From Roseococcus microcysteis (GTDB lineage Bacteria; Pseudomonadota; Alphaproteobacteria; Acetobacterales; Acetobacteraceae), in NCBI RefSeq assembly GCF_014764365.1, contig NZ_CP061718.1:1550001-1614000 (forward strand): a DNA stretch of 64,000 bases. The letters are read 5' to 3'. The notes under the pieces were generated by a model. The model searched no databases and was not told where the DNA came from. It saw only the letters and a list, made by a program, of their open reading frames with translations. This document shows positions 33,189 to 41,931 of the stretch, one piece after another (the first letter of the stretch is position 1; each line of letters begins with the position of its first letter). Made by a program: the position numbers and the translations under genes.

Positions 33189-33892
33189 GGCTGGGCCGCG
33201 TAGCTGGTGCGGAGCACCTGCATCATCCGGTCATGCGCCCGCCGCGCCGTGCCCGCGATGTCGAAGGCCTTCCTGAGCTGCACCTGCCTGAGCAGCAGGA
33301 ACATCGGCACGAAGCCCTGTTCCAGCAGCCGCGCGCCATACTGCCCGGCCGACAGGGACCGGCCGCCGATGCTGGTCCGGCGCGCGCCCACCCTGACGCG
33401 GTTTCCCGCAATGGCCTGACGCTGGATCCGGCCCGCCTTGGTGCGGCTGTTCGCCTCGGTCACACGGATGCACCACAGCTTGTTCTGGCTGCCCTTGATG
33501 GGCAGCACGAAGGTCTGCTTCTTGGCCGCGACCATCTGCGCGGGCGTGATGCGCGGCCTGCGGTTGCGGAGCCCGCCGCCTCGGTTCTCCTGCGTCGGCA
33601 CTGCCAGGAACTTGCCGCCCTTGGCGCGGATCGTCGCGCCGCGGTCAAAGCCATCCGCGATGGTGGGCGCCCGGCTGCTGATCAGCGCCGTGGGCCGCAA
33701 GGTGGGCTTGCCGGGGCGCGGAAATACCTGGAGGCGCCACGTCCGCGCCATGCGCTCGGCCGCCATGGGGAAGCCGGCGCGCGCCTGGTCGCGCATCGTG
33801 CCCAGCGTCTCCTCGCCCACCAGCTGCACCGTCGCGCGCGCGGCCTGCTGGCCGGCCTTGATCTCGGCCTCCATCTGCCGCTTGAGGTCCAT
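33185..33892 (-). CDS. DUF6441-like phage head-tail/tail completion protein
   Basis: 235 residues from ATG 33892; the frame opens at 33937, but the first 15 residues duplicate the end region of the upstream gene. It is basic and helical at first (DLKRQMEAEIKAGQQAAR) with conserved-looking ARTWRLQVFPRPG, KGGKFLAVPTQ and PIKGSQNKLWCIRV motifs, seen in a phage family often placed between head-joining and tail genes. Its role is probably in head-tail joining or tail completion. Exact role unknown. Confidence 0.55.
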   Translation of the reverse strand: MDLKRQMEAEIKAGQQAARATVQLVGEETLGTMRDQARAGFPMAAERMARTWRLQVFPRPGKPTLRPTALISSRAPTIADGFDRGATIRAKGGKFLAVPTQENRGGGLRNRRPRITPAQMVAAKKQTFVLPIKGSQNKLWCIRVTEANSRTKAGRIQRQAIAGNRVRVGARRTSIGGRSLSAGQYGARLLEQGFVPMFLLLRQVQLRKAFDIAGTARRAHDRMMQVLRTSYAAQP

Positions 33893-33909
33893 GCCCACGC
33901 GACGGACGT

Positions 33910-34224
33910 TCAGCACAGCGAACACTCCACCACCCACATGGTGCGCGTCTCGTCCCGCTGGGCCTGGCGCACCTCATAGATCTCACCCGCCACGTCGAAG
34001 CGCCCGCCCTCCACCGGCGCCTCGGGCAGCGCCGCCACCGGCAGGCTGATCGTGTAGCTGCCCACCGTGGAGGACAGCTGGAACCCCACCGCCGCCACGT
34101 CCGGCCTGGAGAGAATGACCCGCACCTGGTGCCGCACGTTCCAGGGCGCGACGTAGTATTCGGCGTCGTCGCCCAGATCAGGGTTGGCACACAGCACGGC
34201 CGCGGCGGCGGCGAAGGCGTTCAT
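33910..34224 (-). CDS. small head-tail connector-like protein
   Basis: 104 residues: a helical start (FAAAAAVLCANPDLGDDAE) then a beta-rich body (RHQVRVILSRPDVAAVGFQ, GSYTISLPVAALPEAP, MWVVECSLC). It is located directly after the capsid gene in transcription order, where lambda gpFII-type or other joining proteins are encoded. No specific family recognised. Confidence 0.5.
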   Translation of the reverse strand: MNAFAAAAAVLCANPDLGDDAEYYVAPWNVRHQVRVILSRPDVAAVGFQLSSTVGSYTISLPVAALPEAPVEGGRFDVAGEIYEVRQAQRDETRTMWVVECSLC

Positions 34225-34226
34225 CG

Positions 34227-35183
34227 TCAGGCCTGGAGCGTGGTCAGGCAGGCGTGCTGCCAGTAGCCATAGCCGGCGTTGCAGATCCGCGTGACGCCAT
34301 AGTGGTGCTCGCGGTTGTTGAACTCCAGCTCGCTGCCCTCGGCCACGGCCCGCATCTGCACGCCCTCCTCCTCCTGCCAGATGAAGGGCTTCACCCGGCC
34401 ATCGGTGCGGAAGACGGCCAGCTTGTCCGTCCAGTTCAGGCGCGGATTCACGGCCGGGCGCACCGTGAAGCCGACGCCGGACCGCCCCAGCGGGTTGTCC
34501 TCGCCCAGGCTCAGCGTGGTCGAGGTCAGCGCCGTGATGGCCGGGCCCATGAACAGCGGCGGCACCATGCAGATGAACTCGCTCGCCGTCTCGTTCATCG
34601 GCTCGCCCTGGTCATCCTTGAAGCCCAGGATGGCGGCCACGGCCTGGAGCACCGCGCGCTGGATGGTGGCCGGCGTGGGGGCCGTCGGCGTTCCACCCGT
34701 GTCCTGGTCGCTGATGTCATAGACCAGGTCGTTGGACTGCGTGCCGGACTTGCCCTCGACATGATCCGTGTCGAAGAAGAACTGGCCATCGTAGCAGGGG
34801 GTGGATTCCCCCGCGTTGATCAGGTCGGACAGCAGGCGCGTGGGGTGCAGCGCCGCACGCACCGCCAGCTCATCCACCCGCACCATGATCTGGCCGGTCT
34901 TGTCGCGGCGCATGTCGTCGACAGAGACCTTCAAGGTGCTCTCGAAGACCTTGTTCTTGATCTCCAGGCCGTTCTGGCGGAAGCCCTTGGCCTGCCGCGC
35001 GCCGATCCATTCGCGCATGGCCGGCGTCATGCCCAGCCACTTGTACTCTTCGGTCTCCTGGTTCGAGGGGACCATGAAGCTGGTGCCGCCCACCCAGGCC
35101 GGCAGCTGCGTCTGCTCCAGGGTCGCGTAGAACTGACCGATGATGGCGCGCGAGCCGAGCGCGCCCGTGATGGTGCCGGACAT
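34227..35183 (-). CDS. major capsid protein, Mu gpT-like
   Basis: 318 residues. It resembles the Mu-type major head subunit (gpT): SNQETEEYKWLGMTPAMREWIG, then RQNGLEIKNKVFESTLKVS with VDDMRRDKTGQ, FFFDTDHVEGKSG, and a rear of IWQEEEGVQMRAVAEG and HHYGVTRICNAGYGYWQ. It has the HK97-type fold expected of capsid subunits. It combines with a lambda-type portal, gpW and GpA terminase, so the head module is mosaic. The decoration protein gene lies upstream. Confidence 0.85.
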   Translation of the reverse strand: MSGTITGALGSRAIIGQFYATLEQTQLPAWVGGTSFMVPSNQETEEYKWLGMTPAMREWIGARQAKGFRQNGLEIKNKVFESTLKVSVDDMRRDKTGQIMVRVDELAVRAALHPTRLLSDLINAGESTPCYDGQFFFDTDHVEGKSGTQSNDLVYDISDQDTGGTPTAPTPATIQRAVLQAVAAILGFKDDQGEPMNETASEFICMVPPLFMGPAITALTSTTLSLGEDNPLGRSGVGFTVRPAVNPRLNWTDKLAVFRTDGRVKPFIWQEEEGVQMRAVAEGSELEFNNREHHYGVTRICNAGYGYWQHACLTTLQA

Positions 35184-35254
35184 GCCCGGACCTCCTTGCT
35201 GTGGGGTTGAGGATCAGGCCGGGCCGGAAGGCCCGGGCAGTCATGCGCCCGGCG

Positions 35255-35809
35255 TCAGCCGAACTGCTTGGCCAGGGCGTTCACGCGGGCCGCCAGGCTG
35301 GCGATGGCGTTGCGGACCTCCGCCTGCACATAGCTCGATCCGATGGCCGCGATGGTGTCCCCGGCCGTGCCGCCGGAATTGTCCGTCAGCGGCGCCACCG
35401 TGCCGAGGCCCGCGGCATCCGCGTCGAAGGCCACCAGCGCGGTGTTCGCCGCGATCACGCGCACCACGCGGCCGATGTGGCTGTTGCTGCCGGAAGTGAG
35501 GGTGAAGGTGTCGCCATCGCTCGCATAGACGGGCTTGCCGATGTCGGTCACGGCCACGCTGGTGATGGTCAGCACGATCAGGCCCATGCGGCGCACGCGC
35601 ACCAGCAGGTCCCCATTCGCGGCGGGGGCCACGGGCACGCCGATATGGGCGAAGCCCGCGAACAGGTCACCGGCATTCAGCTGCCGGGCATAGCCTGACG
35701 CAATGCCGACGGCGCTGCCCTCATAGATGACGGCCGAGGCCGCCACGGGAAGGTCGGTGAAGTCCCCCAGCTCGAAGCTGCGGGCGAGGTTGGCGGAAAG
35801 CTGCGCCAT
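35255..35809 (-). CDS. capsid decoration/cement protein (DUF2190-like)
   Basis: 184 residues. A small beta-barrel protein (YEGSAVGIASGYARQLNAGD, LLVRVRRMGLIVLTITSVAV, VYASDGDTFTLTSGSNSHIG, VVRVIAANTALVAFDADA) with a short helical C-terminus (NAIASLAARVNALAKQFG). The barrel and its place between the protease/scaffold and the capsid gene fit head decoration proteins that stabilise the mature capsid. The helical end is an addition, possibly oligomerising. Confidence 0.65.
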   Translation of the reverse strand: MAQLSANLARSFELGDFTDLPVAASAVIYEGSAVGIASGYARQLNAGDLFAGFAHIGVPVAPAANGDLLVRVRRMGLIVLTITSVAVTDIGKPVYASDGDTFTLTSGSNSHIGRVVRVIAANTALVAFDADAAGLGTVAPLTDNSGGTAGDTIAAIGSSYVQAEVRNAIASLAARVNALAKQFG

Positions 35810-35834
35810 GGTGGTTCTCCTGGGTTGGGGTGTT

Positions 35835-36368
35835 TCAGCGCTTGGAGATCAGCCGGATGGCGCCGCGCTGCTCCGCCTTCAGGAAGGCGGTGTAGCGTTC
35901 GATGCTGCCGTATTCGGCGCGCAGCTTGGCGTTGCCATCCCACTCCGCCTTCGCCCGCTCCTCCGGCGGCAGGGTGGAGGCATCGGCCGGCGCGTCGGCG
36001 CCGGCCACGGGGGCGGGCATGCTGGCCTGGAAGCCCGCCAGGCCCTGCCGCTGCGCCATCGCCTGCGCCATCGCCTGCGCGGCCGTCTGCGCCTGGATGA
36101 ACGCCTCGGCCGTCCAGCCCTCATTGATGGCCATCTGCGCCAGGGCACGGGCGTCCGGCGTCGCCGCGGTCATGATGGCGGCACAGCGGGCCCGCTCGGC
36201 CGCCGCCGCATCCGGGGCGGGCGGCGCCGCCGGGGCCGGCGTGGTCGCCTCGGCCTTCACCTCCGGCTGCGCGGGGGTTTCCACCGGCGCGGGCGGGGCG
36301 CCCTCCGTCTTCACCTCCGGCACGGGCGCGCCGGTCTCGGGGTTGGTCTCGCTGTTGCTCAGGGCCAT
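35835..36368 (-). CDS. scaffold protein from an internal start in the protease gene
   Basis: An in-frame ATG at 36368 (Met306 of the protease) follows a perfect AGGAGG with a 5-base spacer. The encoded 177 residues are Pro/Glu/Ala-rich and then helical (APDAAAAERARCAAIMTAA, AFIQAQTAAQAMAQAMA) and resemble scaffolds. This matches the lambda C/Nu3 arrangement, where the scaffold is translated from within the protease gene. Confidence 0.7.
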   Translation of the reverse strand: MALSNSETNPETGAPVPEVKTEGAPPAPVETPAQPEVKAEATTPAPAAPPAPDAAAAERARCAAIMTAATPDARALAQMAINEGWTAEAFIQAQTAAQAMAQAMAQRQGLAGFQASMPAPVAGADAPADASTLPPEERAKAEWDGNAKLRAEYGSIERYTAFLKAEQRGAIRLISKR

Positions 36369-37283
36369 GGGGGCCTCCTGTCGGTTGCGCGGCGGCGCCG
36401 CCTGGTTGCTGCTCATGCGCGACGGCGCGGCCCGGGCCCGCAGCTCCGCCATCACTCCCTCGAAATCGCCCAGGCGATCGGCCATGCCGGCCTGCACCGC
36501 CGCACGGCCCAGGATGATCCCGCCGCCGCGCGTGGCCTCCAGCAGCGCCTCCTCCGACATGCCGCGCATCTGCGCGACGGCGCCGAGGAATTCGGCCGCC
36601 AGGGAATCGGCCATCGCCTGGAAGGAGGCGCGGCCGTCCGGCGTGTTCGGGTTGGGCCGCTTGTTCGGCGTCTGGCTGGAGACGAATTCCACCCGCCGCA
36701 CGCCGCTGCGCGCATCCCGCTCGCTGGTGTCCGTGATGCCGACAATGGCGCCCAGGCTGCCCAGGTTCGCCACCGGCGAAACCCAGACCTCGCCCGCCGC
36801 CGCCGCCAGCCAGTAGCCGGCCGAAAGCGCGCCCCCGCCCACATGGGCGATCATGGGCTTGCGCTGCCGCGCGGCCTGGAGCGCCGCGGCCATCTCCGGA
36901 ATGCCCGTCACCTCGCCGCCTGGGCTGTCCACGTCGAGCAGGATGGCCTGCACGCGCGAATCATCGAGCGCGAGTTGCAGGTCCATGGCCAGGTCCGCGA
37001 CCGCCGTGGCGCCGGACAGCTCGGTCATCAGGCCGGCATGGCGAAAGATCGGCCCCGCCACATGCAGGATGGCCACGCCGTCGCGCAGCTCCGCGCGCCG
37101 CGCGCCGGGCAGCGGGCTGGCGGGCCGGGTGGCCAGCGCCTCGGTCGAAAGCCGGTCCTTCCACTCCGCCAGGTTCGTCAGGTCCAGCGGCTCCCGCGCC
37201 GCGATCTCCACGATGGTCTGGAAGGCGCCCTCGTGAATCAGCCAGGGCACGCCCGCGATGCGGTCCAGGATGCGCGCGCTCAT
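35835..37283 (-). CDS. S49/SppA-like head maturation protease fused to scaffold
   Basis: 482 residues. The peptidase domain (about 60-270) has LLDVDSPGGEVTG (about 117-127), the nucleophile Ser154 in GGGALSAGYW, and a downstream SSQTPNKRPN with Lys208, a plausible catalytic Lys as in S49 enzymes. The C-terminal part (about 300-482) is the scaffold segment also made from the internal start at 36368. It cleaves capsid and scaffold during head maturation. It abuts the portal gene at base 37283. Confidence 0.85.
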   Translation of the reverse strand: MSARILDRIAGVPWLIHEGAFQTIVEIAAREPLDLTNLAEWKDRLSTEALATRPASPLPGARRAELRDGVAILHVAGPIFRHAGLMTELSGATAVADLAMDLQLALDDSRVQAILLDVDSPGGEVTGIPEMAAALQAARQRKPMIAHVGGGALSAGYWLAAAAGEVWVSPVANLGSLGAIVGITDTSERDARSGVRRVEFVSSQTPNKRPNPNTPDGRASFQAMADSLAAEFLGAVAQMRGMSEEALLEATRGGGIILGRAAVQAGMADRLGDFEGVMAELRARAAPSRMSSNQAAPPRNRQEAPMALSNSETNPETGAPVPEVKTEGAPPAPVETPAQPEVKAEATTPAPAAPPAPDAAAAERARCAAIMTAATPDARALAQMAINEGWTAEAFIQAQTAAQAMAQAMAQRQGLAGFQASMPAPVAGADAPADASTLPPEERAKAEWDGNAKLRAEYGSIERYTAFLKAEQRGAIRLISKR

Positions 37284-38863
37284 CAGCCCCCCTGCCGCGG
37301 CGTCGCCGCGTTTTCCAAGTCACCATCCATCGGCATGTCGGGCACGGGCGCATCGTCCAGCGCGTCGCCCTGCGGCAGCCCCAGCTCGCGCAGCAGCGCG
37401 GCCTCCGCCGCCGCCTCGGCCACCACCGCCTCCCAGTTCTCGCCGGTCAGCTCCGCCGTCTCCCGCGTGCGGGAGGACAGGCCCAGGCGGATGCGGCGCT
37501 CGGCCGCGCGGACCTCGATCTCGGGGTTGATCTGGCCGAAGCTGTCGCCCGTCCAGCGCGCGCCCAGCCAGGCCATCCGCAGCCGCGAATCCTCCAGGAA
37601 GCCGGGCAGGACCAGCGTGCCGCGCAGCACCGCATTCCGGACCACCAGCTCATAGGCGGGCTGGCACATGTTTCGCGCCAACCAGACCCGCCGCACCTTG
37701 AAGAAGCCGGCGGCCTGCAACAGCGCCGCGCGGGCCGCGCTGTAGCTGGCCGTGAAGTGCTTCACCAGCAGCTCGAAGGGCAGTTCCAGCGCCACGCCCA
37801 CCTGGCGCAGCACGGCCAGCACGAAGGGGTCGAAGCCCTGGCTCGGCCGGTCGGGCGCGAAGCTCTTCAGCGTCTCGCCCGGCATGAAGCCTTCCAGCAC
37901 CATGCCGGACTCGAAGTTGATGTCGGCCCGGCGCAGCCCGCCGCCACCCGCAGCCGCGCCCGCCTTCAGCGGGCTGTCGCCCTGCGGCGATTCGCCCAGG
38001 ATGGCGATGCAGGCATTCAGCACGGCCGCCGTCAGTTCCGCCTGGGAATAGCGGTCCAGATCCTTCAGCGTGGCCACCACCGGCGCCAGGTAGGGCACGC
38101 CGCGCGACTGGCCGATGCGCTCCCCATGCATCAGGTGCAGCACGCGCGGGCTGCCATCCGGCGCGCGCAGCGGCAGGCGCCGCCAGTTGCGGGCCCCCGT
38201 GCCCGTGCGCGGCAGTTCCGCCACATGGCAGGCCACGGGCACGCCGGCCTCGGTGTATTCGAGGCCGTCCGCCAGCGTCTCCGTGCTGGCCTTCCGGCCG
38301 GGGTTGGAGACGCGGTCGGCTTCGATCAGTTGCAGCGCGAAGTCGAAATCCGCGCCGGCCGGCCGCGCCACCGCCGCCACGAAGCAATCCCCGCTGCCCA
38401 GCACCGAGCGGAAGGCCAGCTCCTGCATTTCCTCGAAGCAGAGGCGCTGCGCGTGGTCCGCGTTCTCCCGGCGGCAGAAGAGCTGCCACTCGGCCTCCAG
38501 CGCGTGCTCGTACTCCTCCGCCGCCGCGGCGTTGATGCCGATGCCCGCCAGGATGTGCCGGTTCACCTGGGCCGAAAGCCGCAGCCCCGTGCCCACCACA
38601 TTCGTGACCACCGTCTTGACCGCACCGCTGGCCAGCGGCGCGTTCATCATCATCTCGCGTGACCGCGCGCGCATCTCCGGCAGGCCGGGCAGCGCGTCCT
38701 CATCGGCCGTGCGCGGGCGGGCCACGAAGTTGCGCAGCGCCGCCAGCTCCCGCTTGGCCGCCTGGTAGCCCGAGGGCCCGGCGCCCGATGCCACCGCCAT
38801 GCCCGATTCGCGCTGCACCGGCGCCAGACCGGTGCGGCGGGCTTCCGCCGCGCGGCGCTTCAT
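37283..38863 (-). CDS. portal protein, lambda gpB-like
   Basis: 526 residues with the lambda-type portal pattern: RARSREMMMNAPLASGAVKT, GTGLRLSAQVNRHIL, EEMQELAFRSVLGSGDCFV, GERIGQSRGVPYLAPVVATL, KHFTASYSAARAALLQA and VRRVWLARNMCQPAYE. It forms the dodecameric DNA gate in the capsid. It overlaps the gpW-like gene by 4 bases (38860-38863) and runs into the protease gene at base 37283. Confidence 0.9.
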   Translation of the reverse strand: MKRRAAEARRTGLAPVQRESGMAVASGAGPSGYQAAKRELAALRNFVARPRTADEDALPGLPEMRARSREMMMNAPLASGAVKTVVTNVVGTGLRLSAQVNRHILAGIGINAAAAEEYEHALEAEWQLFCRRENADHAQRLCFEEMQELAFRSVLGSGDCFVAAVARPAGADFDFALQLIEADRVSNPGRKASTETLADGLEYTEAGVPVACHVAELPRTGTGARNWRRLPLRAPDGSPRVLHLMHGERIGQSRGVPYLAPVVATLKDLDRYSQAELTAAVLNACIAILGESPQGDSPLKAGAAAGGGGLRRADINFESGMVLEGFMPGETLKSFAPDRPSQGFDPFVLAVLRQVGVALELPFELLVKHFTASYSAARAALLQAAGFFKVRRVWLARNMCQPAYELVVRNAVLRGTLVLPGFLEDSRLRMAWLGARWTGDSFGQINPEIEVRAAERRIRLGLSSRTRETAELTGENWEAVVAEAAAEAALLRELGLPQGDALDDAPVPDMPMDGDLENAATPRQGG

Positions 38864-39069
38864 CGGCCCGCGCCCAGGCTGATGCTGATGCCGCCGCGCC
38901 GCGCCTCGCGCGCCGCCAAGCCTTCCAGCCGCTCCACCCGCGCGTACAGCGCGCGCAGATCCGCATAGGTCACATTGCGCCCTTCGAAGGCCACCGACTG
39001 CGCGCCGCCCTCGATCGCGGCGATGGCCGCGCGCACGCGCTCAAGCTCCGCCGCATAGCTGTGGGACAC
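38860..39069 (-). CDS. gpW-like head-tail joining protein
   Basis: 69 residues, from a GTG at 39069 preceded by AGGAGG with a 5-base spacer. It is a small all-helical protein (SYAAELERVRAAIAAIEGG) followed by VTYADLRALYARVERLEGLAA and a basic end. The length and the place between terminase and portal are those of lambda gpW, which stops DNA leakage and prepares the head for the tail. A longer open frame to 39807 is a shadow of the terminase gene. Confidence 0.8.
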   Translation of the reverse strand: MSHSYAAELERVRAAIAAIEGGAQSVAFEGRNVTYADLRALYARVERLEGLAAREARRGGISISLGAGR

Positions 39070-39083
39070 CGCAACCTCCTGAT

Positions 39084-41063
39084 TCAACCGACGCGCCGGC
39101 CCATGCCGGACACGCCCCTGCCCACGCCCGCCTGCACGGCGCGCTGGGCCATCGCCGCGGGCAGCTGCGGGGGCGTGGCCTCGCGGCCCAGCCCCGGCGC
39201 CCACAGCGCCCCCATGTCGCCCTGGTCGGGCTCGCCCTCGCCCAGCACCCGCGCGGCCAGCCGCGCCCAGTCCTCCGGCGTCAGCCGCTCGCTTGCCTGG
39301 CGGGCCAGGGCGCGCGTGTAGACGGCCAGGTCCCACGCCTCGTTGCGCGGGTTGACCTTCACCCAGAAGCGTTCGCCCGTGCGGGGGTTCTCGCGGCACT
39401 GCTCCGCCAGCAGCTGCTCCAGCCAGTCCCGATCCGCCATCTCGTTGAAGCGCAGCGCGCCAGGCGGCCAGCCTTCCGGGCCGGGCCCCTGCTCCGTCAG
39501 GCGCAGCGCCGTGGCCAGCTCGCTCTTCATGTCCCAGGTGCCCACCGGCCACAGCCGCACCTGGCCGATCTTCTGGCCGTTCCAGTCCACGTCGCGCGTG
39601 GAGGGCGTGCCGATGGCGGGCAGCCGCCACTTCGGCCGCCCGTCCAGCGCCCGCACCTCCGGCTCCACATCCGCCGCGTGGCGGCGGGCATAGGCATAGA
39701 CGTGCGTGGACAGGTAGCCCGAATCCACGCCCCACACGGCGGGCTTCCGTGGCTTGCCCCAGCCATCCAGCCAATGCCGTCGCAGCAGCTGGTCGTGCAG
39801 CTTCCACACCTCGGGGCGCGTCGGGTCCCCTTCCAGCACGCCCTTGTCAATCAGCCACTGGCCGAAGTCGCGGTCGAACCCCCAGACCGCCCATTCCAGG
39901 CGATCCGATTGCACGTCCGTCGCGCCCATCAGGAACAGCACGGGCGGCGGCACGCGGCCTGGCGGCCAGCGGTCGCGCCGCGTCAGCAGCACTTCCGCCT
40001 TCGGCAGGTCCTGCGTTTCGTCCCAGGCCTCGCCCAGCCATTGCTGCACGAAGGCCTTGGCCTTGGTCGGGTCGCCCTCGGCCTTCTCGTACTCCTTCGC
40101 CACATCCGACCATGGGGTGAAGGGGCTGTAGAGGGTATTGATGCGGTAGCTGGCATGGCGGCTGCGCAGCGCCGGACGCGCGTGCACCCAGACGCCCCTG
40201 GCCAGCATCCTGCCCTTCGCCCGCTCCTCGATCAGTGATCCGCACTTCTCGCACGCATAGGCCGCCGTGTCGGGCTGACCCGGCGTCCAGTGCAGGTTGG
40301 CGATTCTCAATTCCTGCGGGTGGTCACAATGCGGACAAGGCACCATGAAGATGCCGCCCGAGCCTGTCTCGAACAGCTTGGTGATGCGGCACTTGCCCTT
40401 CACCGCTGGGGTGGAGATGTCCACCACCTTCTCGCCGCGCTTGCGCCACTGGATCGTCCGCGCCAGCGCCTGGTCCACCGGGTCGCCTCGGCCGCCCACA
40501 TCGGCCTCGTATTCCGAGATCTCTTCGTTCACGAGAACGCGGGCGGTGCGCGACTGGAGGTCGCGCGAGGACGAGGCCGTCACCAGCTCCACCTGCGCGC
40601 CCTTGGCGCCAATCTTCACCGCGTTGGTCGAGGCCTGGGCGCTGCGCTCCGTCACATCCGCCACGGCGCGCTGCAGTTTCGGCGTAGCCTGGATCATCTT
40701 GTCCAGCTTGTCGCGGTTGTACATCCGCAGGCTGTTTAGGCTGGGCAGCAGCACCAATGCCTGTGCGGGCGTCTCGCACAGGATCTGCCCCAACAGGTTC
40801 AGACCCACCTGCGTCTTCCCCAGCTGCGCGGACCCCAGCAGCGACACGCGCCGCGTCGGGTTGTGCAGCGAGCACGCCTCCATGATCTCGACCAGGTAGG
40901 GCGCGCGCTCGTTGCGCCAGCGGCCCTGGCTCGCACCCTCCGCCACGATGCGCTCGGCCTGGGCCCACTCCGCAACGCTCCGGCGGGGGTCGGGGCGCAT
41001 GGCCTCCGCAAAGAGGCCGCGCAGATAGTCAGCGCCGTCGTCAGGCGGCGGCATCACCTCCAT
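39084..41063 (-). CDS. terminase large subunit, GpA-like
   Basis: 659 residues. The N-terminal ATPase has Walker A GSAQLGKT (77-84) and an acidic RVLVNEEISEYEAD region at the Walker B place. A Cys4 zinc motif (CPHCDHP and CEKCG, about 243-283) occurs as in phage lambda gpA relatives. A nuclease-like C-terminal domain follows (MGATDVQSDRLEWAVWGFD, AVWGVDSGY). It cuts concatemers and pumps DNA into the prohead, with probable cos-type packaging. It overlaps terS by 23 bases. Confidence 0.92.
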   Translation of the reverse strand: MEVMPPPDDGADYLRGLFAEAMRPDPRRSVAEWAQAERIVAEGASQGRWRNERAPYLVEIMEACSLHNPTRRVSLLGSAQLGKTQVGLNLLGQILCETPAQALVLLPSLNSLRMYNRDKLDKMIQATPKLQRAVADVTERSAQASTNAVKIGAKGAQVELVTASSSRDLQSRTARVLVNEEISEYEADVGGRGDPVDQALARTIQWRKRGEKVVDISTPAVKGKCRITKLFETGSGGIFMVPCPHCDHPQELRIANLHWTPGQPDTAAYACEKCGSLIEERAKGRMLARGVWVHARPALRSRHASYRINTLYSPFTPWSDVAKEYEKAEGDPTKAKAFVQQWLGEAWDETQDLPKAEVLLTRRDRWPPGRVPPPVLFLMGATDVQSDRLEWAVWGFDRDFGQWLIDKGVLEGDPTRPEVWKLHDQLLRRHWLDGWGKPRKPAVWGVDSGYLSTHVYAYARRHAADVEPEVRALDGRPKWRLPAIGTPSTRDVDWNGQKIGQVRLWPVGTWDMKSELATALRLTEQGPGPEGWPPGALRFNEMADRDWLEQLLAEQCRENPRTGERFWVKVNPRNEAWDLAVYTRALARQASERLTPEDWARLAARVLGEGEPDQGDMGALWAPGLGREATPPQLPAAMAQRAVQAGVGRGVSGMGRRVG

Positions 41064-41574
41064 GGTTGCTCTCCGAAGCGCCGGCCTCCAGGCGGGCGCA
41101 GAACGCCTCCAGCGCGGCGGCCAGGGCGGTTTCGCAATCCGCCACCTCGACGGGGTCCGTGATCACGTCGCGCGGCACAGCGGTCAGATCATCGCGCAGC
41201 TGGCGGAGCAGCGGCGCCCACACCTGCTGGATCTGCGACCGCTCGATCAGCTCCCCCTTGCGGGCGCGCAGTTCGATTTCCGCCCGCTCGGCATCGGCCG
41301 CCATCTTGCGGGTGCGCTGGGCGTTGAAGGTCGCATCCTCACTGGCCGGCAGCAGGCCCTGCCCAGCCCCACCAGGCTTCGCACGGGCCGGGTCTGCCGA
41401 CGCCGCCCGATCCGCGTCCGCCAAGTGCGGGATGATCTTGCGATCCGCCGTCATGGACGCAGGCCGGATCACGCCCTGCGCCACCAGCTTGGACACATAG
41501 GGCCGAGATTTGCCGATCATGTCGGCGTAGGCCTGGAAGGTAACCCCGTCACCTTCACCCGTTACGCCCGTCAT
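41041..41574 (-). CDS. terminase small subunit, Nu1-like
   Basis: 177 residues. An N-terminal winged-helix unit (FQAYADMIGKSRPYVSKLVAQG) binds the packaging site. A long charged coiled coil (AQRTRKMAADAERAEIELRA) links to a C-terminal helical part for terL binding. It is the first gene of the late operon on the minus strand, with 350 bp of mainly non-coding DNA upstream that should hold the late promoter and the cos site. Confidence 0.8.
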   Translation of the reverse strand: MTGVTGEGDGVTFQAYADMIGKSRPYVSKLVAQGVIRPASMTADRKIIPHLADADRAASADPARAKPGGAGQGLLPASEDATFNAQRTRKMAADAERAEIELRARKGELIERSQIQQVWAPLLRQLRDDLTAVPRDVITDPVEVADCETALAAALEAFCARLEAGASESNHGGDAAA

Positions 41575-41931
41575 GACCGTAACCTCATTTCATGACCACC
41601 CGACTAGCGCGGTCCCGGGCTTTCGCCGCCCTCATACGCCCCAGCGCCGGAGGGACCCGCGCGCATGGCTCGGCCCTTTGTCCAGCGCCGGGCGCATGTC
41701 AACCGAAACCGGCACGGAAAGCGCGAAAATTGGTGCCCGCTCCCATACATCGCCCCGCTTCGATGCGCTCTGGCGCCGAAGGCGTTGACGGCGAACGCCG
41801 CTGGACAGGGAGATACGCCAGGCGGGCACGGCTGGCGGGTGAAAGCGGCGCCAGAAACGCGAAACGCCCGAGGCCTTCCGGCTTCGGGCGCAACTATCGC
41901 TGCCCCATCTAGTCAAGATGCTGATCGGAGG
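41575..41931. other. 357-bp non-coding gap before terS; probable late promoter/cos region
   Basis: No credible gene on either strand. It separates the replication/regulation block (ending at 41932) from the late genes starting with terS at 41574. The right half holds a strong hairpin (41866-41889). The left half, including the AT-richer gaaaattggtg tract near 41720-41735, is the likely place for the late promoter and the Nu1 binding and cos sequences. I cannot point to the exact sites. Confidence 0.5.
41866..41889 (-). terminator. hairpin terminator after the replication block
   Basis: Arms gcccgaggcc and ggcttcgggc pair over 10 bp (one G-T) around a ttcc loop. On the minus strand the stem is followed by gtttcgcgtttc, a broken T tract. 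The place, 40-70 bases past the last gene of the leftward block, suits a terminator. Only moderate support without a clean U run. Confidence 0.5.

Noticed and set aside
35727-37655. 642-residue plus-strand frame opposite the protease/scaffold gene
   Set aside because: The composition (Arg/His/Gly runs) and position show a shadow of the minus-strand head genes.
38860-39807. 315-residue minus-strand frame containing the gpW-like protein
   Set aside because: Only the last 69 residues, from GTG 39069, are real. The rest is a shadow of the terminase gene in another frame.
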